From the NCBI GenBank assembly GCA_017431005.1, contig JAFRLY010000046.1, positions 53,553 to 117,552 on the forward strand: DNA of 64,000 nt. Direction: 5' to 3'. A model generated the notes under the pieces. The model worked only from the letters and a program-made list of their open reading frames with translations. It made no database searches and had not been told where the DNA came from. Every line of letters starts with the position of its first letter. The stretch's first letter is position 1. The translations under genes and the position numbers were made by a program. Below, one piece after another: positions 34,136-42,966 of this stretch. This stretch comes from Clostridia bacterium. GTDB taxonomy: Bacteria; Bacillota; Clostridia; Christensenellales; Aristaeellaceae.

Positions 34136-34816
34136 TCATCTCTTTCCCTGCAGCTCCGTCACGCGCAGGATCCCGTTCCGCACCTGAAAAGCCACATGAT
34201 AGCCTCCGAATTCGAAAGCGTAAATCCTTTCCGGATCCTCCTGATAGGCCGGCCGGGGATCCTCCGCCAGCACAGCCTCCAGCCCTGCCAGCAGCTCCGC
34301 CGGTGTGCCTTGCCGCAGGCTGTCCGGCAGTTCGACCAGCACACGCCGTTTCTCCGTCCGGTCCGTAAACCCGCCGGACGCTCCGGGCACGCAGTCCGCG
34401 TAAGGAAGATAAGGCTTGATATCATAGATCGGGGTGCCGTTCACCAGGTCGGCCCCCGCCACCTTCAGCACGGTTCCTTCCGCCGTTTTTTCCACGCCGC
34501 ACAGCCGCACGCAGCTGAGCCCGATCGGATTAGGGCGAAAAGGCGAGCGGGTGGCGAAAACCCCCACCCGCTGATTGCCGCCGAGCCTGGGCGGCCGCAC
34601 CGTCGGTTTCCACGTTTCCCTCCCGTTCCGGTCAAAGCCCCAGATCAGCCACAGGTGGGAAAACTCCTCCAGCCCTCTCAGCGCCTCCGGTGCCCGGTAT
34701 TCCGGCTCGAAAACGATGTCGGAAATCACCGTCTCCGCCAGCCCGCTCTGCCGCGGCACACCGAATTTGGACTCATAGGCGTTACGGATCCGCGCGATTA
34801 CCCTGATTGCTTCCAT
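34136..34816 (-). CDS. trmO: tRNA (N6-threonylcarbamoyladenosine-37) methyltransferase TrmO
   Basis: This 226-residue protein belongs to the TsaA/UPF0066 family. TrmO adds a methyl group from SAM to t6A37 next to the anticodon of a threonine tRNA. The diagnostic block VGVFATRSPFRPNPIGLSCV is present, with LEEFSHLWLIWGF before it and VNGTPIYDIKPYLPYAD after it. Length is typical. It lies 19 bases after the cellobiose phosphorylase gene and 6 before the FAD oxidoreductase gene. Confidence 0.92.
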   Translation of the reverse strand: MEAIRVIARIRNAYESKFGVPRQSGLAETVISDIVFEPEYRAPEALRGLEEFSHLWLIWGFDRNGRETWKPTVRPPRLGGNQRVGVFATRSPFRPNPIGLSCVRLCGVEKTAEGTVLKVAGADLVNGTPIYDIKPYLPYADCVPGASGGFTDRTEKRRVLVELPDSLRQGTPAELLAGLEAVLAEDPRPAYQEDPERIYAFEFGGYHVAFQVRNGILRVTELQGKR

Positions 34817-34835
34817 CTTCTGTATCCGGTTCCGC

Positions 34836-37223
34836 TTACATCACAACCGTGATGAAGTTCTCATCCTGCAGCTCTGATGCGGGAATCACGCCGGGCTCCC
34901 GCTCCGTGCCGTTCAGGATGATTTTGCGGGGGTTCCCTTCCCGGTGATCCAGGTTGGTGACAGTGATGCAGAGCTTTTTGCCGCGGAACTTCTTCTCCAT
35001 GGCAAATCCGTCCCATTCTTCTGGAATTGCCGGGGAAATCTCAATGCCTTCCGGCGTCGGCCGCAGGCCCAGAATGCCCTCCACGCAGCCCACCATGACA
35101 GTGCTGGCCGTGCCTGTCAGCCAGTGCACATGGCTCCGGCCGGCATAGGGACTTTCATGACCTTCGGTAAACTGGCCGTGGACATAGGGCTCAATCACGC
35201 GGCGGTCCGCGTCCTCATTCATGGAGGCGGGGCTCGTTTCCGCGAAATACGTGAAAGCGCGGTTACCGTGACCCAGCAGGGCCTCCGCCAGAATCGCCCA
35301 GCCCTGGCTCTGGCTGAAGATGCCGCCGTTTTCCTTCGTGCCGGGATTGAAGAGAATCATCGCCGCTCCGTCAAAGGCCCTGTACCTGTAGCAGGGCGCC
35401 ATCAGCTCCAGGCCGTAGGGCGTGTTCAGTTTTTCATAAGCGGTCCGCATGATGGTTTCAGCCTGCTCCGGGGTGGCGCCGCGGGAAATGACCGCCCAGC
35501 TCTGGGGATTCAGCCACATGGCGGCTTCCTCGTCCTTTTTGCTGCCGATGATCTGGCCGGCTTCCGTGTAGCCCCGGATAAACCGATCACCCTCAAAGCA
35601 GGTCTCATTGATGATCTTCAGCAGACCCGCGGCGGTTTCCTTCAGATAAGAAACATACTCCGGTTCATTTTTGCAGAATTCCTGCATGATGTTCAGCGCG
35701 TAATACAGCTGGAAGGCCACAAAGACGCTCTCGCCGGTTGCGCCCAGGCGCAGGCAGTCATTCCAGTCCGCGTGGAGACCCGCCGGCATGCCGTGTGTGC
35801 CCAGATGCGTCATGCTAAAATGAATCGCCCGCTTCAGATGTTCCCGCACCGTGCCGGTGTCTTTGTCAGCAAAGGGTATCTCCTCATCCAGGTAGGCCGT
35901 GTTGCCGGTTTCCGCCACATACTTGTAAACCGTCGGGAACAGCCACAGCGCGTCGTCCGCCCGGTAATGCGGATGCCCTGTTTCCTTCACGTAGCTCTCC
36001 TGCTCCGGCGTATCCTCATGGCCCGGATTGTGGGAATATTTGACCAGGGGCAGCCCGGCGCCGTGATGTACCTGCGCGCTGAGCATAAAGGTCAGCTGTT
36101 TCCGGGCGAGCTCCGGATCCAGGTGGATTATACCCTGGATGTCCTGCACCGTATCGCGGTATCCGTAGCCGTTGCGCTCCCCGCAGTAGATCAGGCTGGC
36201 CGCGCGGCTCCAGACGAAGGTCGTGAAGCACTGGAACGCGTTCCAGGTATTGACCATGGCGTTGAACCGGGCGTCCGGCGTCCGTACCTTCAGGTTTTCC
36301 AGCTCGCCGTGCCAGTAGCGGATCAGCTCCGCCTTTTCAGTATCCACAGTTTCCTTCACCTGCTGATAGGAATCCAGGATTACCCGTGCCTGGGCCTCGG
36401 TCTTCTGGCCCAGCAGGAAGGCAACCGTCCTGTCGCCGCCGGCTTCCAGCTCCAGGCTCATCTGCAGTGCGCCGCACGGATTCGCGTTGTAGTTCAGGCT
36501 GTCGTCGCACCTTCCGCTCACCACAGCCTGCGGCGCGTCAAACCGGTTCCGGCCCAGGAACTGCTCCCGCCGGCCGGTATAGGAGACCACCGGTGCGCCG
36601 GCAGCGCCGAAAAAGCGCTCGCTGCCGTTGCTGCCGTCAGGCGCCACATGGCAGTATTCGTTGATGTGCTGCAGAATATAATCCCCTTTGAACTCGGTCC
36701 GGGTGATGAACTGGGTGTACTGCATATTCACCAGATCCTGGGTATAAAAGCTCTCGCAGGTGAATTCCGCATAGCCGAACACGCTGATCTTCCGCGGCCT
36801 GTCTGACAGGTTTTCAACCTGCAGCCGCCATACCTCGTGGGTCGCGCCCATGGGAACATAATACAGTGCCCGTGTACGGATGCCGTTATAGGTACTGATG
36901 AATTCAGTGTAGCTGGTGCCGTGATGGCACTCCGTCTGATACTGCTCCAGGGGCTTCTTCACAGGCTTCCAGCTGGCGCTCCAGAAATCCCCTGTCTCCT
37001 CGTCCCGCAGATAAATGTAGCGGCCCGGCTCATCGAACTGGTTGAACATATACCGCAGGATCCGTCCCGCGGCGCCGCTCTTGACAAAGCTGTAACCACC
37101 CGCGTTCACCGTAATGATCGCGCCGTATTCCGGTGATCCCAGATAATTCGCCCATGGAGCGGGCGTATCCGGATTGGTGATCACATATTCCCGTGCCTTC
37201 TCATCAAAAAAACCGTACTGCAT
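34836..37223 (-). CDS. GH94 cellobiose phosphorylase
   Basis: This 795-residue cytosolic enzyme splits cellobiose (or a close beta-glucoside) with phosphate into alpha-glucose 1-phosphate and glucose. The N-terminal sandwich starts MQYGFFDEKAREYVITNPDT and APWANYLGSPEYGAI, typical of cellobiose phosphorylases. The barrel contains GMPAGLHADWNDCLRLG with the catalytic aspartate in DWND, and the late phosphate-site region SHVHWLTGTASTVMVG. Length matches characterised enzymes (about 810). GGAGG lies 7 bases before the ATG. Its product is the alpha anomer, so it is not the source of substrate for pgmB. It lies at the end of the nucleoside-importer run, an odd partner. Confidence 0.92.
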   Translation of the reverse strand: MQYGFFDEKAREYVITNPDTPAPWANYLGSPEYGAIITVNAGGYSFVKSGAAGRILRYMFNQFDEPGRYIYLRDEETGDFWSASWKPVKKPLEQYQTECHHGTSYTEFISTYNGIRTRALYYVPMGATHEVWRLQVENLSDRPRKISVFGYAEFTCESFYTQDLVNMQYTQFITRTEFKGDYILQHINEYCHVAPDGSNGSERFFGAAGAPVVSYTGRREQFLGRNRFDAPQAVVSGRCDDSLNYNANPCGALQMSLELEAGGDRTVAFLLGQKTEAQARVILDSYQQVKETVDTEKAELIRYWHGELENLKVRTPDARFNAMVNTWNAFQCFTTFVWSRAASLIYCGERNGYGYRDTVQDIQGIIHLDPELARKQLTFMLSAQVHHGAGLPLVKYSHNPGHEDTPEQESYVKETGHPHYRADDALWLFPTVYKYVAETGNTAYLDEEIPFADKDTGTVREHLKRAIHFSMTHLGTHGMPAGLHADWNDCLRLGATGESVFVAFQLYYALNIMQEFCKNEPEYVSYLKETAAGLLKIINETCFEGDRFIRGYTEAGQIIGSKKDEEAAMWLNPQSWAVISRGATPEQAETIMRTAYEKLNTPYGLELMAPCYRYRAFDGAAMILFNPGTKENGGIFSQSQGWAILAEALLGHGNRAFTYFAETSPASMNEDADRRVIEPYVHGQFTEGHESPYAGRSHVHWLTGTASTVMVGCVEGILGLRPTPEGIEISPAIPEEWDGFAMEKKFRGKKLCITVTNLDHREGNPRKIILNGTEREPGVIPASELQDENFITVVM

Positions 37224-37246
37224 GAGGGTGCCTCCTTCAGCAATTT

Positions 37247-37705
37247 TTATGGTTTATTTTCTTCCCCGGCCTCGGGGGTTGTTTCCGGTACAAAAGCCTT
37301 CGCGGCCGCAGAGAACAGCACCTGTCGCGTTTCAGCGCCCACAATGCCGTCCGCGTCCAGCCCGTTCTGACGCTGGAAGACGGATACAGCTTCCTTTGTT
37401 CCCGCACCGTACTGCCCGTCCACCTCGCCCGTATAATAGCCCAGGTTCTTCAGGCGGCTCTGGACGTTACTGACGTCCTCCCCGCGGGAACCGCTCCGGA
37501 GCACCGGCTCAGGAGTCGGCAGCGAGGGATCCGGCGTCACCTGCCAGACGCTGGCAGGCTCCGGCGGGATCGGCGTCGGCGTCAGGCTCATCTCCCGCAA
37601 GGTCTCCTGCACTGTCGGAATCATCCGGCTCAGCAGGATACCGCCCAGAATCAGGAGCACTGCCAGGACGATCAGACCGGCGACTGTTTTGGGATTTTTC
37701 AACAT
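37247..37705 (-). CDS. Membrane-anchored peptidoglycan-binding domain protein
   Basis: This 152-residue protein has one N-terminal membrane segment (VAGLIVLAVLLILGGILL), then a proline-rich linker (about residues 40-70), then a PG_binding_1 domain (LRSGSRGEDVSNVQSRLKN to DGIVGAETRQVLF). The domain should sit outside the membrane and hold the protein to the cell wall. No enzymatic domain is present. The ATG comes 1 base after the permease stop, and AGGAA lies 7 bases before it, so it is coupled to the nucleoside importer genes. Its role there is unknown. Confidence 0.85.
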   Translation of the reverse strand: MLKNPKTVAGLIVLAVLLILGGILLSRMIPTVQETLREMSLTPTPIPPEPASVWQVTPDPSLPTPEPVLRSGSRGEDVSNVQSRLKNLGYYTGEVDGQYGAGTKEAVSVFQRQNGLDADGIVGAETRQVLFSAAAKAFVPETTPEAGEENKP

Positions 37706-37706
37706 T

Positions 37707-38660
37707 TTATCGTTCCTCGCGGAAATAGCTCAGGCCCAGGGAAGCCGGGGGCTGATTTTCCCGCTTGTTGCGGATGCTGGACACGATCAGCACAAGAATG
37801 GTTACTACGTAGGGCAGCATCTTCAGAATCGGCTTCATGGCCATGGTCACATTGATCCAGGGCACATTGGTGATAAAACTGGATACAGAGAACAGGAAGC
37901 CGAAGACAACGGAACCGATGATGGTCAGCGGCGGCCGCCACAGCGCGAAGATAACCAGCGCAATGCTCAGCCAGCCGAAAGCTTCCAGACTCAGATATGC
38001 TTCCTGGGACGCCATGTAGTCAATGATGTAGTAAAAGCCTCCCAGACCGGCGATACCGCTGCCGATACAGGTGGCGGCATACTTATACTTCGTCACATTG
38101 ATGCCAACCGCGTCTGCTGTGGCTGGATTCTCACCCACCGCCCGCAGGTGCAGGCCTGTCTTGGTTCGGAAAAGGATCCATCCGGCCAGCACCGCGATGA
38201 TCACCGCGGCAAAGAACAGAATGCCCATGGCCTGCAGGCTGTCCTGCCGGTTCGCGAACGGCCAGCGGTACATCTGCTTCGGCCCCACCAGATAGACGGT
38301 GGCATCAAGCTTGCTCATGATGACCTTCATCAGACCCACGCCGAACGTCGTCAGCGCAAGGCCGGTAACGTTCTGGTTTGCCCGCAGGGTCACGGTCAGG
38401 AAGGAATAGATCATCCCGCAAAGCATGGCCAGCGCCAGGGAGCCAAGAATACCGAGGATCACGATCAGGAACGGCGGCAGGCTGCTGCGGCCGATGGCAT
38501 TCAGCACCAGACAGCCGCCGGCTCCGCCCATGCACATGATACCGGGAATACCCAGATTCAGGTGGCCGGCCTTTTCTGTCAGGATTTCTCCCGTGGAGCC
38601 GTAAATGAAGGTCGCGCCGAAAGCCATCGAGTCAATCAGAAAGTTCAGCCAGATGTTCAT
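37707..38660 (-). CDS. Nucleoside ABC importer permease (NupQ-like)
   Basis: This 317-residue permease has the opening typical of NupQ/YufQ: SMAFGATFIYGSTGEILTEK and HLNLGIPGIMCMGG. About eight hydrophobic segments follow, and AVGENPATADAVGINV is the conserved cytoplasmic loop of the family. It overlaps the upstream permease gene by 4 bases (ATGA). With the companion permease it should form the channel of a BMP-type importer for purine nucleosides. Confidence 0.92.
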   Translation of the reverse strand: MNIWLNFLIDSMAFGATFIYGSTGEILTEKAGHLNLGIPGIMCMGGAGGCLVLNAIGRSSLPPFLIVILGILGSLALAMLCGMIYSFLTVTLRANQNVTGLALTTFGVGLMKVIMSKLDATVYLVGPKQMYRWPFANRQDSLQAMGILFFAAVIIAVLAGWILFRTKTGLHLRAVGENPATADAVGINVTKYKYAATCIGSGIAGLGGFYYIIDYMASQEAYLSLEAFGWLSIALVIFALWRPPLTIIGSVVFGFLFSVSSFITNVPWINVTMAMKPILKMLPYVVTILVLIVSSIRNKRENQPPASLGLSYFREER

Positions 38661-39787
38661 TTCAGGGCCCCCTTTCCGGCTTTGGCCGAGTGTCCCCGGA
38701 AGTGAATCTGATAGTTGATGAAGAATTCGCTTCCGATGATGAAGAACAGGATAATGCCCACAATGACGCTGGGCATGGCGCCTGACACATCAAAGTCCTG
38801 GCTGATCTGCGCTGCGCCCTGGTTCAGCACCTGAATCAGGGCCGACGTCAGGATCATGGCCAGCGGATTGAACTTGCCGAGCCAGCTGACCATGATGGCC
38901 GTAAAGCCCTGGCCGCCGGCAGATTCTGTGGTAATCGTCTGGTCCATGCCAGCAGCGATCAGATAACCCGCCAGGCCGCAGAGCATGCCACTGAGAATCA
39001 TGGTCCGGATGACCACTTTTCCGACCTTGATGCCGACATACTGGGCGGTGCGGATGCTCTCGCCCACCACACTGATCTCATAGCCGTGCTTGGTATAATT
39101 CAGATAAATGTGCAGCCCGATGGTCAGCGCCAGCACAATCAGAATGATCAGCAGATAGTCATTGCCGAGCGTCGGCAGCTTGCCGTGCTGCAGCTTGGAC
39201 AGGGAGCTGGATCCACTGGGCACCCAGACAACCAGGAAATACGCAACCAGATAGGTGGCCACATAGTTCATCATCAGGGTAAAAAGGGTTTCGTTGGTGT
39301 TCCATTTCGCCTTGAACAGCGCAGGAATGACACCCCAAACCGCGCCGCAGCACAGAGCCGCCAACAGCATCAGCACCAGCAGCAGACCTTCCGGAATTTT
39401 GCCGCCGAGATAGAAGTCCACCGCGATGGCGCCCAGCACGCCCACCAGTGTCTGACCTTCGCCGCCGGTATTCCAGAAGCGCATCCGGAAAGCAGGTGTC
39501 AGCGCCAGGGCAATGCACAGCAGAACAGCCGTGCTCCGCAGAAACTTCCAGAACTTCCGGGACGTCCCGAAAGCGCCCTTGATAAACGCGTAGTAGAAGT
39601 CACCGATCCGTCCGGGGTTCTGCTGCAGCTTTTCAATCAGCAGAAAAGCAATCAGTCCGCAGAGCAGAAAACCCAGCAGCACGGCGCAGATCCGGATGAT
39701 CCAGCTCCGGACCGGAGAAATGGAGGCGCGTTTGCTCAGATGCATCAGAGGCTCTCTTGCCTCAGCATGCCTTTTAACCGATGCCAT
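38657..39787 (-). CDS. Nucleoside ABC importer permease (NupP-like)
   Basis: This 376-residue permease shows the NupP/YufP pattern: a cytoplasmic basic N terminus, ICAVLLGFLLCGLIAFLL as first membrane segment, and the conserved loop FRMRFWNTGGEGQTLVG. SVVGESIRTAQYVGIKV is the late coupling loop. The ATG at 39787 overlaps the ATPase stop by one base (TGATG) and has GGAGG 7 bases upstream, preferable to a GTG three bases earlier. Confidence 0.92.
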   Translation of the reverse strand: MASVKRHAEAREPLMHLSKRASISPVRSWIIRICAVLLGFLLCGLIAFLLIEKLQQNPGRIGDFYYAFIKGAFGTSRKFWKFLRSTAVLLCIALALTPAFRMRFWNTGGEGQTLVGVLGAIAVDFYLGGKIPEGLLLVLMLLAALCCGAVWGVIPALFKAKWNTNETLFTLMMNYVATYLVAYFLVVWVPSGSSSLSKLQHGKLPTLGNDYLLIILIVLALTIGLHIYLNYTKHGYEISVVGESIRTAQYVGIKVGKVVIRTMILSGMLCGLAGYLIAAGMDQTITTESAGGQGFTAIMVSWLGKFNPLAMILTSALIQVLNQGAAQISQDFDVSGAMPSVIVGIILFFIIGSEFFINYQIHFRGHSAKAGKGALK

Positions 39788-41490
39788 CACTGCTCCTCCC
39801 TTCCGCTTTCAACCGTCTTCGTCATCAGGAGGCCAACCTCTTCCTTGGTGGCCGTGCGGGCATCCACTGTACCTGTTATTGCTCCTCCGTTCATGACAAT
39901 AATCCTGTCACAGAGCGCCAGCAGCACATCCAGGTCCTCGCCGACGAAGATGACCGCCACGCCGTTCTCCTTCTGGCGGTTCAGCAGGTTATAAATTGTA
40001 TAGGAACTGTTTATATCCAGGCCGCGCACGGGATAGGCGGCCATCAGCACCTTCGGGGTGAACGCTATTTCGCGTCCAACCAGCACCTTCTGGACATTGC
40101 CGCCTGACAGCCGGCGCACAGGTGTCGACGTTCCGGGCGTGGATACCTCAAGCTCCTCTATGATCTCCTCAGCCAGAGCACGGGGTTTTTTTCTGTCAAG
40201 GAACCCCGCTTTGCCCTTGCGGTAGCTGCGCAGCATCATATTGTCCGTGATGCCCATGGAGCCGACCAGGCCCATACCCAGGCGGTCTTCCGGAACAAAG
40301 GACAGCCGGACGCCCAGTTCCCGGATCTCCAGCGGCGTTTTATGGCGCAGATTGATGATTTCATCCTCCCGAAACAGCACGCCGCCGTTATCCACCCACT
40401 TCCGGATCGCGCTGTTCCTCATGCCCCGGAAGGATACCGCGTTCATATTCACGTCGTGGAAGGCATCCTGCGCGGCCAGCTCTTTCACCCGCTTCAGGCT
40501 CTTGTGGAAAAAGGTGACAGGCTTGTCCTTCTTGGGATTCGTAAAGATGATATCCCCGCTTTCCAGTGGCTGCAGACCGACAATGGATTCCAGCAGCTCC
40601 CGCTGTCCGCTGCCGGCGATCCCGGCGATCCCCAGGATTTCCCCGCCGTTGGCAGTGAAGCTGACGTTCTTCAGCACCTGCACGCCTTCCTCATTTTTGA
40701 GATTCAGGTTCCTGATCTCCAGCCTTGGCCGGGCGTTCACCGGTTTCGAACGGTGGATATCCAGGTCGATCTTCTTGCCCACCATCATTTCCGTCAGCTG
40801 GGCCTCATTCGTCTCCGCAGTATTTACAGTGGCAATATGCTCGCCCCGGCGGAGAATGGCCACACGGTCGCTGACCTCCATGACCTCATTGAGCTTATGG
40901 GTAATGATAATGATGGATTTTCCGTCGGCCTTCATGCGGCGGAGCACGTCAAAAAGCCTGGAGATCTCCTGCGGCGTCAGCACCGCGGTCGGCTCGTCCA
41001 GGATCAGGATGTCCGCTCCGCGGTACAGCACCTTGATAATCTCCACAGTCTGCTTCTCAGAGACCGACATATCATAAACCTTTTTGGCCGGATCAATGTG
41101 GAAGCCATAGCGCTCAGCAATCCGGGAGACCTCGCCGCAGACTTCCTTCAGATTGTAGCGCTTCTCCTCCTCCACGCCCAGGACCACATTTTCCGCCGCG
41201 GTGAACAGATCCACCAGCTTGAAATGCTGGTGAATCATGCCGATGCCGTGGTCAAAAGCATCCTTCGGGGAGCGGATCACCACCTCCTGACCGTCGATCA
41301 GGATATGGCCCTCATCCGGGAAATAGATGCCGGCGATCATATTCATCAGCGTTGTCTTGCCGCATCCGTTTTCACCAAGGATGGCCAGGATTTCCCCCTC
41401 ATAAACATCAAGGTCCACATGATTGTTCGCGAGCACGGATCCAAAGCGCTTGGTAATCCCCCGCATCTGAAGAGCAAGCTTTTTTTCCAC
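39787..41490 (-). CDS. Nucleoside ABC importer ATPase (NupO-like)
   Basis: This 567-residue tandem ATPase powers the BMP-type importer. Domain 1 has Walker A GENGCGKTT, the signature-like DMSVSEKQTVEIIK and Walker B DILILDEPTAVLT. Domain 2 has GIAGIAGSGQRE in the Walker A place, as usual for the family, and an LSGGNVQKVLVGREI signature. A segment of about 60 residues between these (rich in KK, HDVNMN and RKW) is longer than in standard NupO and is not explained. The GTG at 41490 has GGAGG 7 bases upstream; earlier in-frame starts lack a site. Confidence 0.92.
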   Translation of the reverse strand: MEKKLALQMRGITKRFGSVLANNHVDLDVYEGEILAILGENGCGKTTLMNMIAGIYFPDEGHILIDGQEVVIRSPKDAFDHGIGMIHQHFKLVDLFTAAENVVLGVEEEKRYNLKEVCGEVSRIAERYGFHIDPAKKVYDMSVSEKQTVEIIKVLYRGADILILDEPTAVLTPQEISRLFDVLRRMKADGKSIIIITHKLNEVMEVSDRVAILRRGEHIATVNTAETNEAQLTEMMVGKKIDLDIHRSKPVNARPRLEIRNLNLKNEEGVQVLKNVSFTANGGEILGIAGIAGSGQRELLESIVGLQPLESGDIIFTNPKKDKPVTFFHKSLKRVKELAAQDAFHDVNMNAVSFRGMRNSAIRKWVDNGGVLFREDEIINLRHKTPLEIRELGVRLSFVPEDRLGMGLVGSMGITDNMMLRSYRKGKAGFLDRKKPRALAEEIIEELEVSTPGTSTPVRRLSGGNVQKVLVGREIAFTPKVLMAAYPVRGLDINSSYTIYNLLNRQKENGVAVIFVGEDLDVLLALCDRIIVMNGGAITGTVDARTATKEEVGLLMTKTVESGREEQ

Positions 41491-41608
41491 CGTTGATCCT
41501 CCGTCCCGTTGATAGGAGCATTCTACCATAAAAGCCAAAGGACTGCCACCCCTGAAACAGATGGCAGTCCCTTTTGCCGGAAAAACCGGCCGTTTCATTT
41601 CCGCGGAA

Positions 41609-42808
41609 TCAGAACATTTTATTCAGCAGCTCAATACCGTCGATCTGTACGTCGAAGTAGGGAGCGGAACGATATTCGGATTCATGGAAGTAGCCGTCGG
41701 AAACCACTTCGGTATCCGGAGTGAAGGCGTCGTCGGTGTCCACGTCAGCCATGTAGCTGGTCAGGGCTTCGCCGCCCACGGTGATGAAGCCTTCAGCGGC
41801 GGTGTCGTATACTTTGCGGGTGCCGGCTTCCAGCTCAGCCTTGACTTCTTCCAGCTTCTCCACAGTGCCGGCAGCAGCAGCCTGCAGGTTCACGTCAGTC
41901 AGCACGACAGAACCGGTGGCAATGGTTCCGACCCAGTCGGTGTCGATCGTTTCGCCGGCAGCCTTTTTGGTGACCAGATACTCAAAATAAGGCGCCCAGT
42001 TAATACGGGAGGCCACGATGAAGGTGTTGGGGCAGCTCTCCACGGTGGAGCCGTTGTAGGAAATATTGGGGATGTTGGCATTCTCGCAGGCAGTGGGAGC
42101 GCCCATGGAGTCAGCATGCTGGGAAATCAGGTCGACGTTGGCGGCGATCAGCGCCTCAGCGGCAGCCTTTTCTTCCTTCTCATCATACCAGGAACCGGTG
42201 AACTGCACCTTCATCTGAACATCGGGGCAGACGCTCTTGGCGCCCAGATAGAAGCTGGTGTAGCCGGAAACAACCTCAGCATAGGTAAAAGCGCCGACAT
42301 AGCCCATCAGCGGGAATTCGCCCTTCAGATTGCCAGCTTCCTTGATCTCATTCAGCTTCAGTCCGGCGGCAACACCGGCCAGATAGCGGCCTTCATAGAT
42401 GGAAGCGAAGGCATTGTGGAAGTTTGCCAGTTTCTCAGTGTGAGCCATGGTGCCGGTGGCGTGCGCGAATTCGACTTCAGGCACTTCCTTGGCAGCCTGC
42501 AGCATAAAGCTCTCATGGCCGAAGCTGTCAGCAAAAATGATGTTGCAGCCTTCATCCGCCAGATCCAGCGCGGCTTCATAGCACTCGTTGGATTCGGGAA
42601 TGTTCCGCTTAATAATGACCTGATCATCGCTCAGGCCCAGGTTTGCCTGCGCCTCCTTAACGCCGTTGATGAAGTTCAGGTCATAAGTGGAATCCTCATC
42701 GTGAAGCAGGATCACGCCCAGTTTGACGTTCGCCGGGGTCTCGGCCAGGGAAACGGCAGCCGTCAGGCACAGAGCCAGGGTCAGCAGCAGCGCTACAAGT
42801 TTCTTCAT
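41609..42808 (-). CDS. BMP-family nucleoside-binding protein
   Basis: This 399-residue exported binding protein has a signal peptide (MKKLVALLLTLALCLTAAVS, cut near SLA-ETP). The sole cysteine there is not in a lipobox context. The mature part starts VKLGVILLHDEDSTYDLNFI, and DEGCNIIFADSFGHESFM matches the BMP/Med family of purine nucleoside-binding proteins. It should deliver purine nucleosides to the permease pair downstream. The ATG at 42808 has AGGAGG 10 bases upstream. A 118-base gap separates it from the ATPase gene. Its upstream leader contains the candidate structured RNA. Confidence 0.88.
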   Translation of the reverse strand: MKKLVALLLTLALCLTAAVSLAETPANVKLGVILLHDEDSTYDLNFINGVKEAQANLGLSDDQVIIKRNIPESNECYEAALDLADEGCNIIFADSFGHESFMLQAAKEVPEVEFAHATGTMAHTEKLANFHNAFASIYEGRYLAGVAAGLKLNEIKEAGNLKGEFPLMGYVGAFTYAEVVSGYTSFYLGAKSVCPDVQMKVQFTGSWYDEKEEKAAAEALIAANVDLISQHADSMGAPTACENANIPNISYNGSTVESCPNTFIVASRINWAPYFEYLVTKKAAGETIDTDWVGTIATGSVVLTDVNLQAAAAGTVEKLEEVKAELEAGTRKVYDTAAEGFITVGGEALTSYMADVDTDDAFTPDTEVVSDGYFHESEYRSAPYFDVQIDGIELLNKMF

Positions 42809-42862
42809 GCGGTTTGTTCCTCCTCGCATCTAGCAAAAAAATGGAAAATATATGTTCACCTT

Positions 42863-42947
42863 CCGGCAGCGCCGTCTCAGCGGCTCCGGCCATGTCGGCG
42901 CTCCTGAGAGCGCGGACACAGGGTCCCCCGCCAAGGAGCGCTGCCGG
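42863..42947 (-). ncRNA. Candidate structured leader RNA between xpt and the nucleoside-binding protein gene
   Basis: On the minus strand CCGGCAGCGC (42947-42938) pairs perfectly with GCGCTGCCGG (42872-42863). Inside lie three short hairpins: GGAC/GTCC (42926-42914), GCGCTC-TCAG-GAGCGC (42913-42898) and GCCG-CTGAGA-CGGC (42884-42871). The last shares two bases with the closing stem, so that stem is 8-10 bp. This gives a four-way-junction-like element 55 bases before the binding-protein start. The T-rich stretch comes only about 13-30 bases later, so it is not a plain terminator. I do not recognise a known riboswitch class. Confidence 0.5.
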
Positions 42948-42966
42948 ATGGATCGCATCTGAAAAA

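Noticed and set aside
42863-42947. A tRNA gene (clover-leaf-like folding)
   Set aside because: The element has three hairpins inside a closing stem, but the closing stem is too long and there is no TTC loop, CCA-adjacent end or plausible anticodon arm.
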